This document shows positions 1 to 12,600 of a DNA stretch of 64,000 nt, one piece after another. The notes under the pieces are model-generated. The model did not search any database, was not told the origin of the DNA, and worked only from the letters and a program-made list of their open reading frames with translations. The translations under genes and the position numbers were made by a program. Origin of the DNA: Erythroxylum novogranatense (Eukaryota > Streptophyta > Magnoliopsida > Malpighiales > Erythroxylaceae); assembly GCA_029891385.1 (NCBI GenBank), contig CM057224.1, forward strand, positions 36,771,005-36,835,004, given 5' to 3'. Position 1 is the first letter of the stretch, and each line of letters begins with the position of its first letter.

Positions 1-264
1 AAATTTATTGTTATTTCATATTAATTGTCATTATTATTTATTATTAAGATTTTTAAAACATTGTTGATGTAAGCAAAGAACTAGTAAAATATACAAGATA
101 CTGTTGTATAATATACCAATATGAACTATTTTACAATTTTTAAAAATTTTAGGGACTATTTCATAAATTTTAAAATTTGCGAAAGCATTACTAGTAGTAC
201 CAACCTGCAGATGCTGATTCAGCTCAGAGCTCAATCCCAGCATCAAGGCGATCACAGTATTCAT
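1..264. other. Unassigned edge sequence
   Basis: A minus-strand open frame of about 76 codons covers 34-264, but I recognise no domain in it. It borders an LTR-like remnant and may be retroelement debris or the edge of a gene lying outside the window. Confidence 0.2.
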
Positions 265-500
265 AACATTGATTAATATATATTGTGAGAATTAACATCT
301 TAATTACATACCTGTGACATTTGACTCATTTATATAAAAACATATATTGTTAAGCGTGTTATAGGTTTTCAATCTATTCTTTAATTTAGATTAAATGTAG
401 TCATTAGACTTGTGATTTACCAAAGAAATGTTACAAGCGACTTAAAAATTTAATCATGATCTTTTATTTTAAGTAGTTGATTTATTAAATGACTTAAATT
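265..500 (+). repeat. LTR-like remnant, left copy
   Basis: This stretch resembles 2325-2520. Both carry CTTAATTAC, then TGTGAC, then TCATTTATATAA, then ATATATT in the same order and spacing. The right copy directly follows a purine-rich tract and the tail of a copia RNase H, so the two are read as decayed 5' and 3' LTRs of one shrunken Ty1-copia element. No target duplication was recognised. Confidence 0.4.
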
Positions 501-987
501 CTAAATTATTTCGTGTGTTTAAATTTTTATTTAAACTATTTTAAAGAATAATTATATTATTTAATTTTTATTCTAAAAATGATCTCCTAAATTTAACATT
601 TAACACAAATAACATTGTTTTCTATTTGAAATTATCAAAATTATTAAGTGAATTATGTAATATGAAAAATACTTTTGTGCCTTCATTTATTTAATAAATA
701 TTTAGAGATGTACATTTAAAAGGAGTGCTAACCACAAATGATGTTATGGTGGGTGAAAGCTTATCTCTTCTAAACTAATAGATTCCAAACCATTTTCATT
801 GCTATCTTTATTCTTTCATCCATCATTCTATCACTAATGGGATATCTCTTTCTATTTCTTTATTTATTCCAGCTGAATGGATAAATCCACCACCTTTGGT
901 TTTGTTCTTTTATGTATATGTATTATGTATAAAGTAGCTTCATAACTATAAGTGTGATAGTGATGCGGTGCTATAAGGTTACTTGTC
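501..987. other. A/T-rich DNA without a gene
   Basis: Nothing recognisable as coding. It is probably internal debris of the copia remnant whose LTR-like ends lie at 265-500 and 2325-2520. Confidence 0.3.
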
Positions 988-1699
988 TGTTTGAATAAGC
1001 TTATATCAATAGAGCTTTTGTCAGTAGAACTTTTGTTAATAGAGCTTTTTTAAAAAGAGCTTTTCTAAGAAGTCAGTTAACTGTTTGGCTATCATTTAAA
1101 AAAGAGCTTTTTTAAGAGTTTCATACAATAAACTGTTTGATAACATAAAATAAAAATACATTTAATTTTAAATATATGTTATTTTGTAATAAAAATTATT
1201 TATGCATATAAATATTATGTAAAATATATTAAACAATATGCAAAGCACAATATATTAATTATTATATAATTTTAAACCATATAAAACATAAATAAAATAT
1301 ATCTAACCAAATCTTTTATATGAATTATAATATAAGTAAAATTAATATCAAAATAAATATTAAAACATATAAAAATCAAATAATATTATATAAATCTTAA
1401 AATAAACGTGAAGATATGTTTGTGGGTATTGTGAGAATTATGTGTAAAACATAAAGGTAAAATGGACTAAAAAATAGGCTCATTAATTAATATGAAAAAT
1501 CTACTTAAAAAATATTTTTTTGAATAGCTTCAAATTTAAGATTCTCAAAAAGTTGTATTTTAGCTTCCAGAAAAGCTATTTTTATGAAGAAAAAAAATGC
1601 TTTTGGATTTTATAGTCAAACACTCAATTTTCTTAAAAACAATTTTTGCGGTGAAAAAAAGTACTTATTCACTCTCCAAAAGCTGAACTAAACAGGCAC
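988..1699. mobile_element. hAT-like non-autonomous element (MITE)
   Basis: The element is bracketed by the 8-bp direct repeat TACTTGTC at 980-987 and 1700-1707, the duplication size typical of hAT elements. The ends are imperfectly inverted: TGTTTGAATAAGCTT on the left, and the complement of AGCTGAACTAAACAGG on the right. The interior is A/T-rich with repeated AGAGCTTTT motifs and no transposase. It sits inside the copia remnant, so it inserted later. Confidence 0.5.
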
Positions 1700-1885
1700 T
1701 ACTTGTCATACAAAGTGACTGCAAAACTTTTTTTAAGCATTGAGAGATGTAAACTTTATTCGAGGGTCTAAAATTTGTATTTAAGAATTTCATAATTGTG
1801 TTTTCCTTTTGAAATACTCGGAGCACTTCTTGCTTTGAATGTATTGGCATTAAGTTCTACTTTTAAAAAAAAGTTAAGAGTCTCT

Positions 1886-1985
1886 TATTATTATTACCTT
1901 TGAACAACATGTTGGCCGACCCGCTAACTAAAGACTTACGTATCTATGTGTTTAGAGATATGTCTCTCATATGGGACTATTAAAG
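1886..1985 (+). pseudogene. Ty1-copia pol C-terminal fragment
   Basis: The plus strand reads ADPLTKDLRIYVFRDMS. This matches the conserved end of copia RNase H, usually ADPLTKGLPPKVF followed by HMGL. About 350 bases later a GTGGGAGAATGTTGAATT stretch gives the polypurine tract and the start of the 3' LTR. The rest of pol is missing, so this is a deletion relic. Confidence 0.6.
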
Positions 1986-2324
1986 CCTAATTTTCTTTAT
2001 TCCATTAGAAGTATTAATTACATATACATATATATAAAGATATATAGATATTATAGAAATTGCCTTGATTTTATGTAATACATGTATATTATGGATGTTT
2101 GTCATTATTTATGACATTTTGTAACTTCACGTATATAGATGAGTAACAAATTGAGGATATTCACTTTGTTGAATCCATATTGATATTGTTGTCATGCTTC
2201 TAGATCATAATTGCCTAATTATGTACTTCTTATACATCATATAAATGTGATGTTTGTGTATAATTAGTTTGGCTATACATATTGCTATGAAAGTATTATG
2301 ATATGATTATGTAGTTTAAGTGGG

Positions 2325-2520
2325 AGAATGTTGAATTAATCAATGCAAACTAACATAATCTCATGAAAATGAACCGCTTAATTACGTACATGTGACTTTT
2401 GTATCATTTATATAACGTACAATATATTACTAACTGTGCTATGAACCCAAGAGTATTCTCCAATCTTACACAGGCCTACTCATTGAGTTTGTGACCTACA
2501 AAAAATGTCATATAACCTAA
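2325..2520 (+). repeat. LTR-like remnant, right copy
   Basis: It begins with TGTTGAATTAATCA directly after the purine tract GTGGGAGAA, as a copia 3' LTR should. It shares ordered blocks with 265-500. The outer end is not sharply defined. Confidence 0.45.
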
Positions 2521-2699
2521 TTCATATGTTTTTAAAAACTTACAGTGACGATGACAATGGATGTTTGGGGTGGTGTTGTGTGAAGAGATTAGAGAATTGG
2601 AATTAAGGAACCTATACTCTTCCATTATGTTCTTGTCTTGCAACAAACTATTGAGTAAAGATGGATTCTAATCAATTTTCACCATCTTTATGAGATATT

Positions 2700-3190
2700 C
2701 TCTTTTTTTTTTTGTATGAATAGGAAAGGAAACAACATAGATTACATAATGAGACGGGGGAAATAAGTCCCCGAAAAATCCTCTTACAGGAGACGTTGGC
2801 ACCCGACAAGGGTGGTATCAAAAACCGTGAGATCGACTGAATTAGGATTTGCATGAGTAGCAAGTCAGTCTGTGCAATTGTTGTTCTCTCGATAAACGTG
2901 CCGATATGCAACAGTCTAATTCTTGGTGAGAAGCTCATGGACGCCCAAGGTAATGGGGTTGAGTGCCTGGGAACGACGATCCGCGGACGAGAGTAGAAGA
3001 TGCACCGCGAGAGAATCCAGCTCGAGCTCTACACGGCGGAAGCCTAGATCCCAAGCTAAGGTAAGTCCGGTATAAACGCCTCAGAGCTCAGCCGACATCG
3101 TATCGCACCAACCTAGGTTCTGGGAGAATCCGCCAAGGTTGAAATGAAGTGAAGCATAGTTGGGACAAGGTAGAGGGGACAAAGAATCAT
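2700..3190 (-). mobile_element. LINE 3' end I with RNase H remnant
   Basis: On the minus strand, shifting between frames, one can read AELxGVYTGLTLAWDLGFRR, then ELDSL, then AYRHVYREDNN. This is the plant LINE-type RNase H domain that follows reverse transcriptase. A run of T at 2702-2713 (poly-A on the coding strand) marks the 3' end. Several stops and frameshifts show it is dead, and the upstream part is missing. Confidence 0.6.
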
Positions 3191-3365
3191 GTCCCGTCAC
3201 ATTCTTGTTTTTTTTTTTAAGTTCAAAGCTCGTAAATAGATGGTTGAGATGAAGTAGAGTATAATTAAGACAGAAATTTCACATAAATAAATTATTGAAA
3301 TGAAATAAAAAAGAATTAGGATAAAGTAGAGAAGACAGAGCATCATATTAAGTCACATTCTTGTT

Positions 3366-4060
3366 TTATCTTCTTTTTTTTTTAATACATGGGAGAAGAA
3401 AACAAGAACTACGAAGGGAGAGAGCGGTGATACACGATACCGTGAGAATCACGGGACATAGTGGCAAAGATAAGCGACGGAGCCTCCGGAAGAGAGTTGA
3501 TCCCGGGGCTGGAATAAGCAGCAAGTGCAGCAAGACTGTCCGCACTCTGATTGCCTTCCCGATATACATGTTGGAACTTCACGTCCCAAGTTCGATACAA
3601 TAGCTCCTGAATACCTGTCATCAAAAAAGAATAGTCAGTCAAAGGGATTCGAGATGTGGATAAGATATTTATTATCTCCAGGGAATCCACTTCAAGGATA
3701 ACTCGCCGGAAGCCCCTAGTCCAAGTCAAGTGAAGTCCCGAGTAGACGCCCCAAAGTTCTGCAGCAAGGGGGGAGCTCTGATCGATGTGATGAAGAAAAC
3801 CTCCGCACCACCGGCCCCTACAATCCCTTATCAGTCCACCGACCGTGGCGATATTGGCCCCACTCTTAACGGCTCCATCTATATTGAGTTTGACCCAGCC
3901 TGTCAGGGGCTTGACCCAGCCTACCAACTATCCCACAACTAACCCTTGAAACCTATGCACACTCCCCTCAACAATGCTAGCTCGGACTATCCAGTTGACA
4001 TAATTCAAGACCGCCCGATGACCATCAAAGACCATAATCATCACTTAGCCGCCGTAAGAA
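3366..4060 (-). mobile_element. LINE 3' end II with nearly intact RNase H domain
   Basis: A 172-codon minus-strand frame (3409-3927) encodes an RNase H-like domain: GWVKLNIDGA with its first Asp, SPLAAELWGVYSGL with Glu, ILEVDSLE with Asp, then FQHVYREGNQSADSLA. This is the acidic-residue order of plant LINE RNase H. A poly-T run at 3371-3382 gives the poly-A tail. Copy I lies just beyond in the same orientation, so the two are independent truncated insertions or a duplication. No reverse transcriptase is present. Confidence 0.7.
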
Positions 4061-4355
4061 GATCGCCGACGACTGGTCGTATTTGACTTCAATTCTTCGT
4101 GGGTCCCCAAAAAAGATATTTCTTTCCCAGTTTTGTTTTTATTACAACCTCAAAGTTATTGCAATAATAGTCAATACTCAATAATAAATAATAATAACTC
4201 CAATTTATAAGAAACAAAAAGGATCCCGAAATTATTTAGCCTAATCTCTGATTTATCTCCGATCACCGGACAAATGGTTCCGGTGGCCGGATCATTATCG
4301 AAGAATAAGTATAAACAGCAGGAGTTTACTTGTGATTTCTGATTTGAGTAGAAAA

Positions 4356-7300
4356 ATGGAGCCTCCTCAAGAACCCGAGAATAGGAAGATGGGTTTGAGA
4401 AACGTAGTGTTGCGATTGAGTTTGGTGATTTTACTCCCAATCTTTGCTTTCTTTTTCTTGTCGTTTTCGATCGTAGTTGTTGCAGTTTTGGGCGGTCACG
4501 TAACGATTTCTTATCCTTTCTCTATTCCCTCTCAGTGCAGAATAGTTTCCAGTAGTAAGTTCCTCTCTCTCTGATCTTGTAAATTGATCTTCTTTCTGGG
4601 TTTAATAGTACTGTTAAGGTCTACGTTTTCTGTTATTGAAGTGGAGGACTTTAGTTCTGCATTTGTTAATTCTACGATGTGAAATGTGTGCGTTAGGTCA
4701 TTTCTGAAATTCCCAGTGAAATCTAATGTCTGAAAGTGTTATTGAGAAGAGTTTGATAAATTTAGCTTGTTTTTTATGTAATAACCAGATTCCAAGTTTC
4801 TTCTTGCTTTGAGTGTGTTGGATCGTGAAGTATAGGAGATGTGTGGTGGAACAAAGAAAAGCATCTATTGTTGTTCTGAAGTGGACCGAGTTTATAGGAA
4901 TAAGTTATTAATTGATTCAGCTCCCCATCTGTGCATTTGGGATATGTGATTATGGTAACCATTTTCCTTGAGTTTTTTTCTCTTCAGTCCCCGTCTAATG
5001 TTATATTTCATGATAAACCATAGAGGAGTCGTCTCTGCCATGTTCTTTTCTTTTTCTTGGAAAGAATTTGCTGAGTGTGTTCAAGTTTGCTTGCTATCTG
5101 AATACACAAATTTGTTATCCTCTGTCAAAAAGAATAGTTGAAGATTCAATTAGTTTGCGTAGGCAAATAAGTATAGGTTTAACTGCACCCAATTAAACCC
5201 TTTTTCAAGAAGTGAGTCGCTGCATTATGAAAGCCTGGGTTGGTTAATTGAGAGTGAATCTGATGTAGCTATCCTACACTTGAAAGAGTAAGTAAGAACT
5301 TTTTCCTAACAATGAATCTGACCATAATTAGGTTAACCTATTGAAGGGGAACGGGAAATTCATTACAATGTACACATTGAGAAGGCAACACACCTACCGA
5401 TTGGTTAGCTAATTACACTCGCCAATGTGCTTGGTGTCCACATATGAAATTGACCACTGTCTAGGGCATTGGATACTTTTGAGCAGGATCCTATCGGTTG
5501 TCTTGGTGCCTGTTGGTTGAAGATAGATAACTAATTGTAGTTTAGGCGTCTTCAACTCCATTACACCCAAAGAGCATAATAATGAGATATCAGTAGGAGC
5601 AAAATGTTTATCCTTATGGTTTTTGGTTATTTGGTTAGAAAATGTAGGTCATCAGTCCCTTTTTTCTTAATTTCATAGATTAGTACCCTTCCTATGTATA
5701 GAAACTCAATGATGTTGAAACATTTGGCAGACCTGCTCACAAGCCTTTTTTCCTGGTCTCTTAAAGTATAGAACATTGAAATATTTTAATGTCATATATA
5801 TATTGATCCATCTTACTTATTAATTAGTTTGTCATGTGCCATCTTAAATGCCTTTATGAATGTCTTCTTAGATCCAGTCGAGTTATAAATATTGCATTTG
5901 GTGAGCAGCAGTGAACGCGATATTTATATGATTATTGCAGTTACAGAATAAATGAACTACATTTGAATATGCATTTTTTTCTGTTGACACTCTTACATTA
6001 ATCTCTAGTTTTATATGACTCCTTTGGGTGAACTTTCGCATGTTGTATTTTACTTGGTTTATGGTTTATTCTTTCCTATCTGATGCCTTTCTGATATTCT
6101 TTAGGTGTGGATCTCAGATTCTCCAAAATCTGCGAACTTGGAGTTTTGAACTACAAAGCAAAGAATGTCTTTCATCCTTTTGAAAGAAGTAAATTTCGAT
6201 GTCACTATGATTACTATTGGGCATCAGTGTTTGAGGTGATTGTAGATTGTGTTTACTTTTTATTTAATTTTTCTCTGTGGAATTTCATGGTAATATCCAA
6301 AGCTTTACGTGTTTACATGCAATTTTAGCTCAGTAATATCCAAAGGTTTGTTGCTTCCTGCATCGTTTACCTTTAGCTTGTGATAATGAGAAGAAGTGAA
6401 ATTCTGCTCTCATGTGTCATTGTTATTGAATGAAAGAGAAAGGAATATAGAAGAAATCCTGTATGTTAATTCCTATGTTAAATATTTGGTTCTAGCCTTC
6501 TTTTCGACAGTGATTGATACTAGGAGGGAATAGATTTTTAGTAGAAACACATTTGAGACATGAGAAATAGTACATCTTGAAGGTTTTAGGCTTGTTTCTG
6601 GATGTTTTTCTTATGTTTTTTTTTCCTTGTGATTTTACATAACATTTTTCTATGTTACCTAAGGTACACAAAAAGCAACCTCTAATCTTCACACATCTGT
6701 TTCTGCAATCCATTCAATAAGCTTCTCCTCGATATAAATATTATGACTTGTCAACCCCCATTGTATAATCCTAATATTGCTTACAAATTAACTTTTTCAA
6801 ATAAACCCGACACAAAGCTTAATGGTTTGCTGGCAAAAGCTAGATCTGGATAGGGAAATAATGTTAAATATAACTCATCAATGTTGTTTAATTAACAGTT
6901 GAGTCTGGATAAAATATGGAGATAAAAAAATGAGAGCAGTAGTACTGGTAAATAAACAAGATAGCATTTGACTGTTTTTTATTTTCTTTCCTTAAATGAT
7001 GCATCAATAATGGGGTTAAGATGGAAAAAGAAGCAGCTGTTTCCTTTTTCAAAGATCAATACTGGTTGAACTGCCCAGTGACCTATTGTATAGAGTGCGA
7101 TAAACACCAGATAAAGTCTGTTTTCTGTGAAACTATTCTCAAACTTCTGCATCTGGGTGTTAATCATATACTGGATATAGAACTTTGATTATAATTGGCA
7201 CTTTACGAACTACACACACTCCTCAAATTTTTAATTTCTCTGAAACTGACAGGTGGAATACAGGGATCGTTCTCTGGGTCGGAGATATATGGCATTAGCA

Positions 7301-8835
7301 GAAACTCCAGATGAGGCCCTTCCTTTGAATTGCAGGCCTAGTTTTGGTGCTGCATGGTTGACTAAGAATAAATTTAAGGTTGGTGTTATAGAGTTTCAAA
7401 TCTTTGATGAGTTGTAGATGTATGGAGCTGAATTCAACCAACAAAGACTTAGCTTCACATGCCTAGCTTAGACATTATGCAAAGTAAAAGAATGCTAGAT
7501 TCTTGAACATGCACCCACAAACACAAATTTATGTGTTCTTGGGAAATTAAGCTGTCGTTCAAGAAATAACCATAGTTATGCATTTCCTTCTCAGGTTAAC
7601 AAAACTTATGACTGCTGGTACACAAGTGATATTTCCAAAGTGAGCTTATACCGTGATGACATTTTCGGTTGTGGAACAAAAGATTCATTTTCTATGAAGA
7701 TAATTAGACATTATTTCACCCAGTGAGTGGAGGCTCTTCTATTATTTTTAGTTGGTTCCCCCCTATTTCTGGTTCCATTGATCTCCGTAGCTGTTCTGAT
7801 TTATCAAAAAATTGTGATAAAAATAGGAGGATAAGGAAATGAAGGATAATTGATAAAGATCATTGAGTTAAATAGAAATGGAAGAGAAAGAGAAGAGCAA
7901 GAGAGATGGAGAAACTGAAGAGGAGAGAAGAATAGGGAGAAAGAAGGGGAAAGTGGAAGAAAGTGAGTTTTGGGGGCAGAATTTAAGACAGAAGATGAAT
8001 TAATACCTCATTTCACTTAATATGTCCAGAACTGCAAAATCACATACTGCTATATTTTTTTATAGGAGTTAAGAGCAATCCCAGAAAGATAAATACCTTT
8101 AAAAATGATAATTTCTCATATTCAAATAGCCTTTACCAGATTAAAAAATGTCTAGCAGAAAACACGCTAAAGCGGGTGGTGGGTCAGTATATCAGTTATT
8201 GAATTACCTGGCATGCTCAGATGTCTTGAACTTAAACGTCCAGTGGGAGTACATCTGTTGTCTTGCCCACAAAAAATTGTTGTGCCATGTAGTTTACAGT
8301 TCTTAGTTTTGACTTCTCTTGTTCCTCTATTTCTTTCAAGTGGGGTCCTTATAACATTTCCCCTTACAGTTGAAAGTTCAAGTCCTTCAAATATTGAATA
8401 GAAAGTTTTCTGTACTAGTGGAATTTCATTAGGTTGTGAATATTATTTACATTCAACTTCTGGCATGTTTGTTTATGGGCCTTCATATCTAAACTGTTCC
8501 GTGGCTTTAATGAGAACAGATTCACCAATTTCGCATACTCCTTGTTTAGAAGCAAGAAGGGAAGCGCTACATATTGGAGATGGGAAGCCATAGCAGGAGC
8601 TGTGTCTGGTTTTATAACATCTGTAATCTCCATTAGCTTGATAAGAATCTTTCAGCTGATCATTCCTTGGTTGCATAAGACCTATGTAGCGGCGGCGGTG
8701 GCTCGTACCATCAATACGGTCTTCTTAAAGCGTGTTTGCTTTCTTGTTGCATACTTCTCTGTCATGGGCTGGTTTGCAATCCAGTATGGGAAAAGGCTTG
8801 GTTTGTCAGAGATCTACAGAGTTTATAATTACTAA
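4356..8835 (+). CDS. Conserved plant membrane protein, function unknown (5 exons, 289 aa)
   Basis: Coding exons are 4356-4554, 6105-6235, 7253-7378, 7595-7722 and 8550-8835. All introns are GT-AG and the phases agree, giving 289 aa. Residues 18-46 form a strongly hydrophobic segment, a signal anchor or first membrane helix. A polar middle region of about 160 residues follows, with scattered cysteines (QCR, ICEL, FRCHYDYYW, LNCRP, YDCWYTS, FGCGTKD), which would suit a lumenal or extracellular disulphide-bonded domain. Two more hydrophobic stretches lie near 207-233 and 254-276. The chosen ATG is the first in the frame, and an in-frame ATG at codon 12 is an alternative. I recognise the pattern as a conserved plant protein but cannot name the family. 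It converges on CYCLOPS, ending 818 bases from it. Confidence 0.75.
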
Positions 8836-9653
8836 CTGGGCATTCTTTTCAAGTGTCACTTCCTCGGGGTCATAGAGCACCAGATCTCGAACTGCAAGTA
8901 TGCCGGAACTTGCATTGTGTAAAATTTTACAACTCTTAGATATGGGCAACAACTAATACACCTAACCAAGAAAATGGTGTTGGTGTATAGGCAGGCATCA
9001 TAGCATCTGAAATTACCGGAGGTCTTGTATGGTATTTCATCATCCTTTTTATTTTTTGGAAGTTCGGCAGTTGGTAAATTAGAAGATAAATGATCAATCT
9101 GTACCCTATACAGATATTTTGATCTGATAAGATACTGTATTTTCTTGGACTGTGACCGATTTAAGGTGAGTTTGGTGTGATCTTAGATTTAAAAATCCAT
9201 TTGGATATGATTTCTGGTCTTCTTCTACCTCTTGTAGTACGTGAAGACATCTTACGGAGGCTTTTGTCATGGAACAACATGGCCTGAGGCCTTGCTAGAG
9301 TGGAGCAATGATCAGGCAGTGGCAGTAAGAGAGTTGTGTCAGGGATGTTGTCAGCTTCACAATCCTATGGACGTTAATAGCTAGCTTTCATGAGCTATCA
9401 AAATTTTGGGTATGATTTAGTATAGAAATTAGCATTTTTCATGTTCTACATGAATTCATCGCAAGATATTATGCCTCTCGATATGAGTCCATAGCAATCT
9501 GCTGAACTGAATTGGCTTAAGAGCTATATGAAATTCTTACATGCCCTCCTGCGATGACTTAAAGAAAGGAACTTCCTGGAAAAAAATTTACAGCTTTTGT
9601 GCCAAAGGGTTACTGCGTAGACATATTGTTAGATGTAAAAGTGAATATAAACT
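8836..9653. other. Intergenic region between convergent genes
   Basis: The 3' regions of the membrane-protein gene (+) and CYCLOPS (-) face each other here. No further coding sequence was seen. A short segment at 9240-9385 has more balanced base composition but carries no recognisable product. Confidence 0.4.
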
Positions 9654-12600
9654 TCACATATTGCCTGTTTCCGAAAGGATCCTCTCAATTTCTTCCAGGA
9701 GGCGTTCTTTTTCCTCCGTCAAGTCCTCGTTCTGTTTTTGGAGTTCTTCAATCTGCTTAGTCTGTTCAGAGTCCTTCCTGAAAAATATTATTCCCCAACA
9801 AGAAACCAGTTATTGAGTAAACTCTCGAAGGAGAACACCTTAAACATGGAGTCTCCAAAACTAGTAAAATTAAAGAGAACTGAAATAAATTTCTGAGTCC
9901 AATCTTTGCTGAGAAACGAACAAAAAATTATAGTGTCTTTCCTCACAAAAGTACAATTGCAAGTGAACAAGTTGCTAGTCACATGCCATTACCTATTCAT
10001 GAATGACAAGTTAAGTTTTAGTGACCGGACTTCCTTCTCAAGATTCTCACACCTCTTCACCACTGCTTGCATATCAGATGGAATTGCTGGCACCAAGTTC
10101 CTTTCTTTTGCCTCAGCCATTCTACATCACCAAGAAACTAGTGTAAATCAAAGCTTCACATTGTAAATGTTTTGACCTTTGAATTTATTCAGGCAGCTTC
10201 AGTGACTATTTCGTTTTACTTCACTCATATTGTGTATTGAGAAACCATGGTGATGTTCAGTTCTAAGAAATTATAAGCAGTTTGAAAGTAGCACCTATTA
10301 CTTATACAATAAGAAACGACCAGCTCCAAATGGGTGGGGGGAAGAGAGTTAATGACCTAACTAAAACCATGCAGAAGTTTGGCTATAAAAAAGAACAGGT
10401 CACACAGAAAATTGGTCTGAAAGTAAAAGAAGCCGAAAGCAAGATTCTGAAATTTAAAACTAAAACTACATGGTTGGAGTTCAATTACTTGTTTGTAATG
10501 CTGCTTCCAGGTAATATAGGCTAAATTCCAGTAGGAGCTACACTATATGACAGTTTAACAGAGGTCATTTCTTTAAATCTAATTAGTTACTGGAAATGAG
10601 ATGATCAACTAGGTCCTGAGCTTCCAAATGACAATACAGCATATGGACATGCTTACTTTCGTGAGCGCTCCACTCTGCGTTTTTTAGTTGGATCAACCTT
10701 TTCAACTGCATAACAATTGTTGGTCAGATAGAATCACGCAAAATTAGAACTACTAAGTAGCTTCCGCCATTTAATTCCATACAATTCTTACAATATAAAA
10801 GCAAACAGAAGGAAGAGGAACATTTGAAACCTTTCCACTCAAAATTTCTAATTATTGTGGAATTGTTACAAGTGTATACATAGTGTATCTAACTGCAGAT
10901 CAGGGACTGCACAAGAAGCCAAATAAGTTCAAGGTTCCCGTTTCATAGCATCAATCTTGTCAAAATTTACTATCTTGTCAAACTTTCCAACGACTGATAC
11001 TCCATAAATATTGTTCAATTTCATCTCTGATAGCAAGCTGTCCTTTACATAAATAAAAAAACTAATTGGACATGCATACCTTGGCAATTGAGTGCAAAGT
11101 TTTGCTTATGTTTGCAGTTTGAGAGTAATATAAAGTGTAAGATCAAACACATGAGAATTGCATTGTTGATACAGGATAAAGTGTAAGATCAAACACATGA
11201 GAATTACATTGTTGATACAGTCAAAAAGAAAAGAACTCTCCTTTCCTGTCCTCTCGTTTAAGAATATAAAGTCATGCTAGAAAAGTTCATAGGGAAAAGT
11301 AATTACCTGAAACAAGTGATGTCTCAGAATTATATCGGACTAGACCTCCCCTCTACACCAAGATTATTTAGATGAAAGCAAGGAGTTAAGAAGTAGGTAA
11401 ATACTCAAAATTTGATTCACATTTTGTTATTTTCCCACCAAAGGGAGAAGAATACCTTTCTGTCATCCTTCAAATTATCAATTATCTGCTCTCTGAAATC
11501 TGCATTTTAATATATTTTGCTTCAACAACACTTAAAAGTTAACTAAAATTTCAAGTTGCCAATAGTGTTCTTTTCTTCAAATGCAAATGAAAGTTGTCAA
11601 CCTACTGCAGCAATTCTGTTTTGTGCTTGATTCTATGTGGTAAAGGCTAAGTTGAAATATATGTTTTCTTATGTACATGGTTAAAAAAAACAGAAAAGTT
11701 ACATATAGTTTAAAAGAACAGAAAAGTTACATATAGTTTAAAAGAACAGAAAAGTTACATGTCTAAGTGTTTGGTTCTCTTTTCAGTAATTAGCTATGAT
11801 GTTGAACCTAGAATTTGGCTCGGGTATAATGTTAGGAAGTTGAGGTTGGTCTTAGGATCTGTACCAAGCTACAAAGAAACAAATATCAGAATAGATGGAG
11901 AAATCATCAAACAATTGCTATCTGTTGTATGGACAAAAAGTGTGCTTGTCTACAAAGTGAGATAAGGAAATGAGTAGAGGAACAGCCCCATATAAATCCT
12001 AGATCCAATGAGGAGAAAAATATTTGGCATTTAAGTAGCAAACCATTAACAAAAGTAGATGCTTATGTGTACCTTTAGCTCTAGAAGTGTTTTCTGAACT
12101 TCTCCCGTTTTCAATTTCTTTCTTTGAGCTTTCACTGATGCTTGGTGCTTGATTTGAGTTGCTAGGACCATCACATGCATCAAACCCAGATGAAACGACT
12201 AGTGCAGCTGCAGAAGAATCACTTTGACAAGGTTCTTCAGAAACTGCTGTTAGTTGAGTTGCATTCACAGGATTCCCAAAACCTTCCAGGTCAAAACTTA
12301 TTGATCCATGAAAAGTATGCAAGAAGCCAGGACTCTTAAGCTGAAAAGGGCTTATTTCTTGATAAGTGCTTGGAATCTCAACAATGCTATTTCCATTTCC
12401 TAGGTCAAAACCAGAGTTGACTGTAATTTCTTGAGCTTGAGAAAGTGCATTAGATCTATCTTCAGTAGTATCTTTTTCTATCTCATTGTTAAGTTTCTTG
12501 CGTTCTAGTGTACCCTTTAGCATGTTTACAACAGAAGAAACTCTATCACCACTGCCCATCTGCGTGTTGTTGAAGGTAGATGAAGATGAATTGGAAGGTG

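Noticed and set aside
3730..3942. Plus-strand frame over the LINE RNase H
   Set aside because: It is antisense to the recognised RNase H frame and has no domain of its own.
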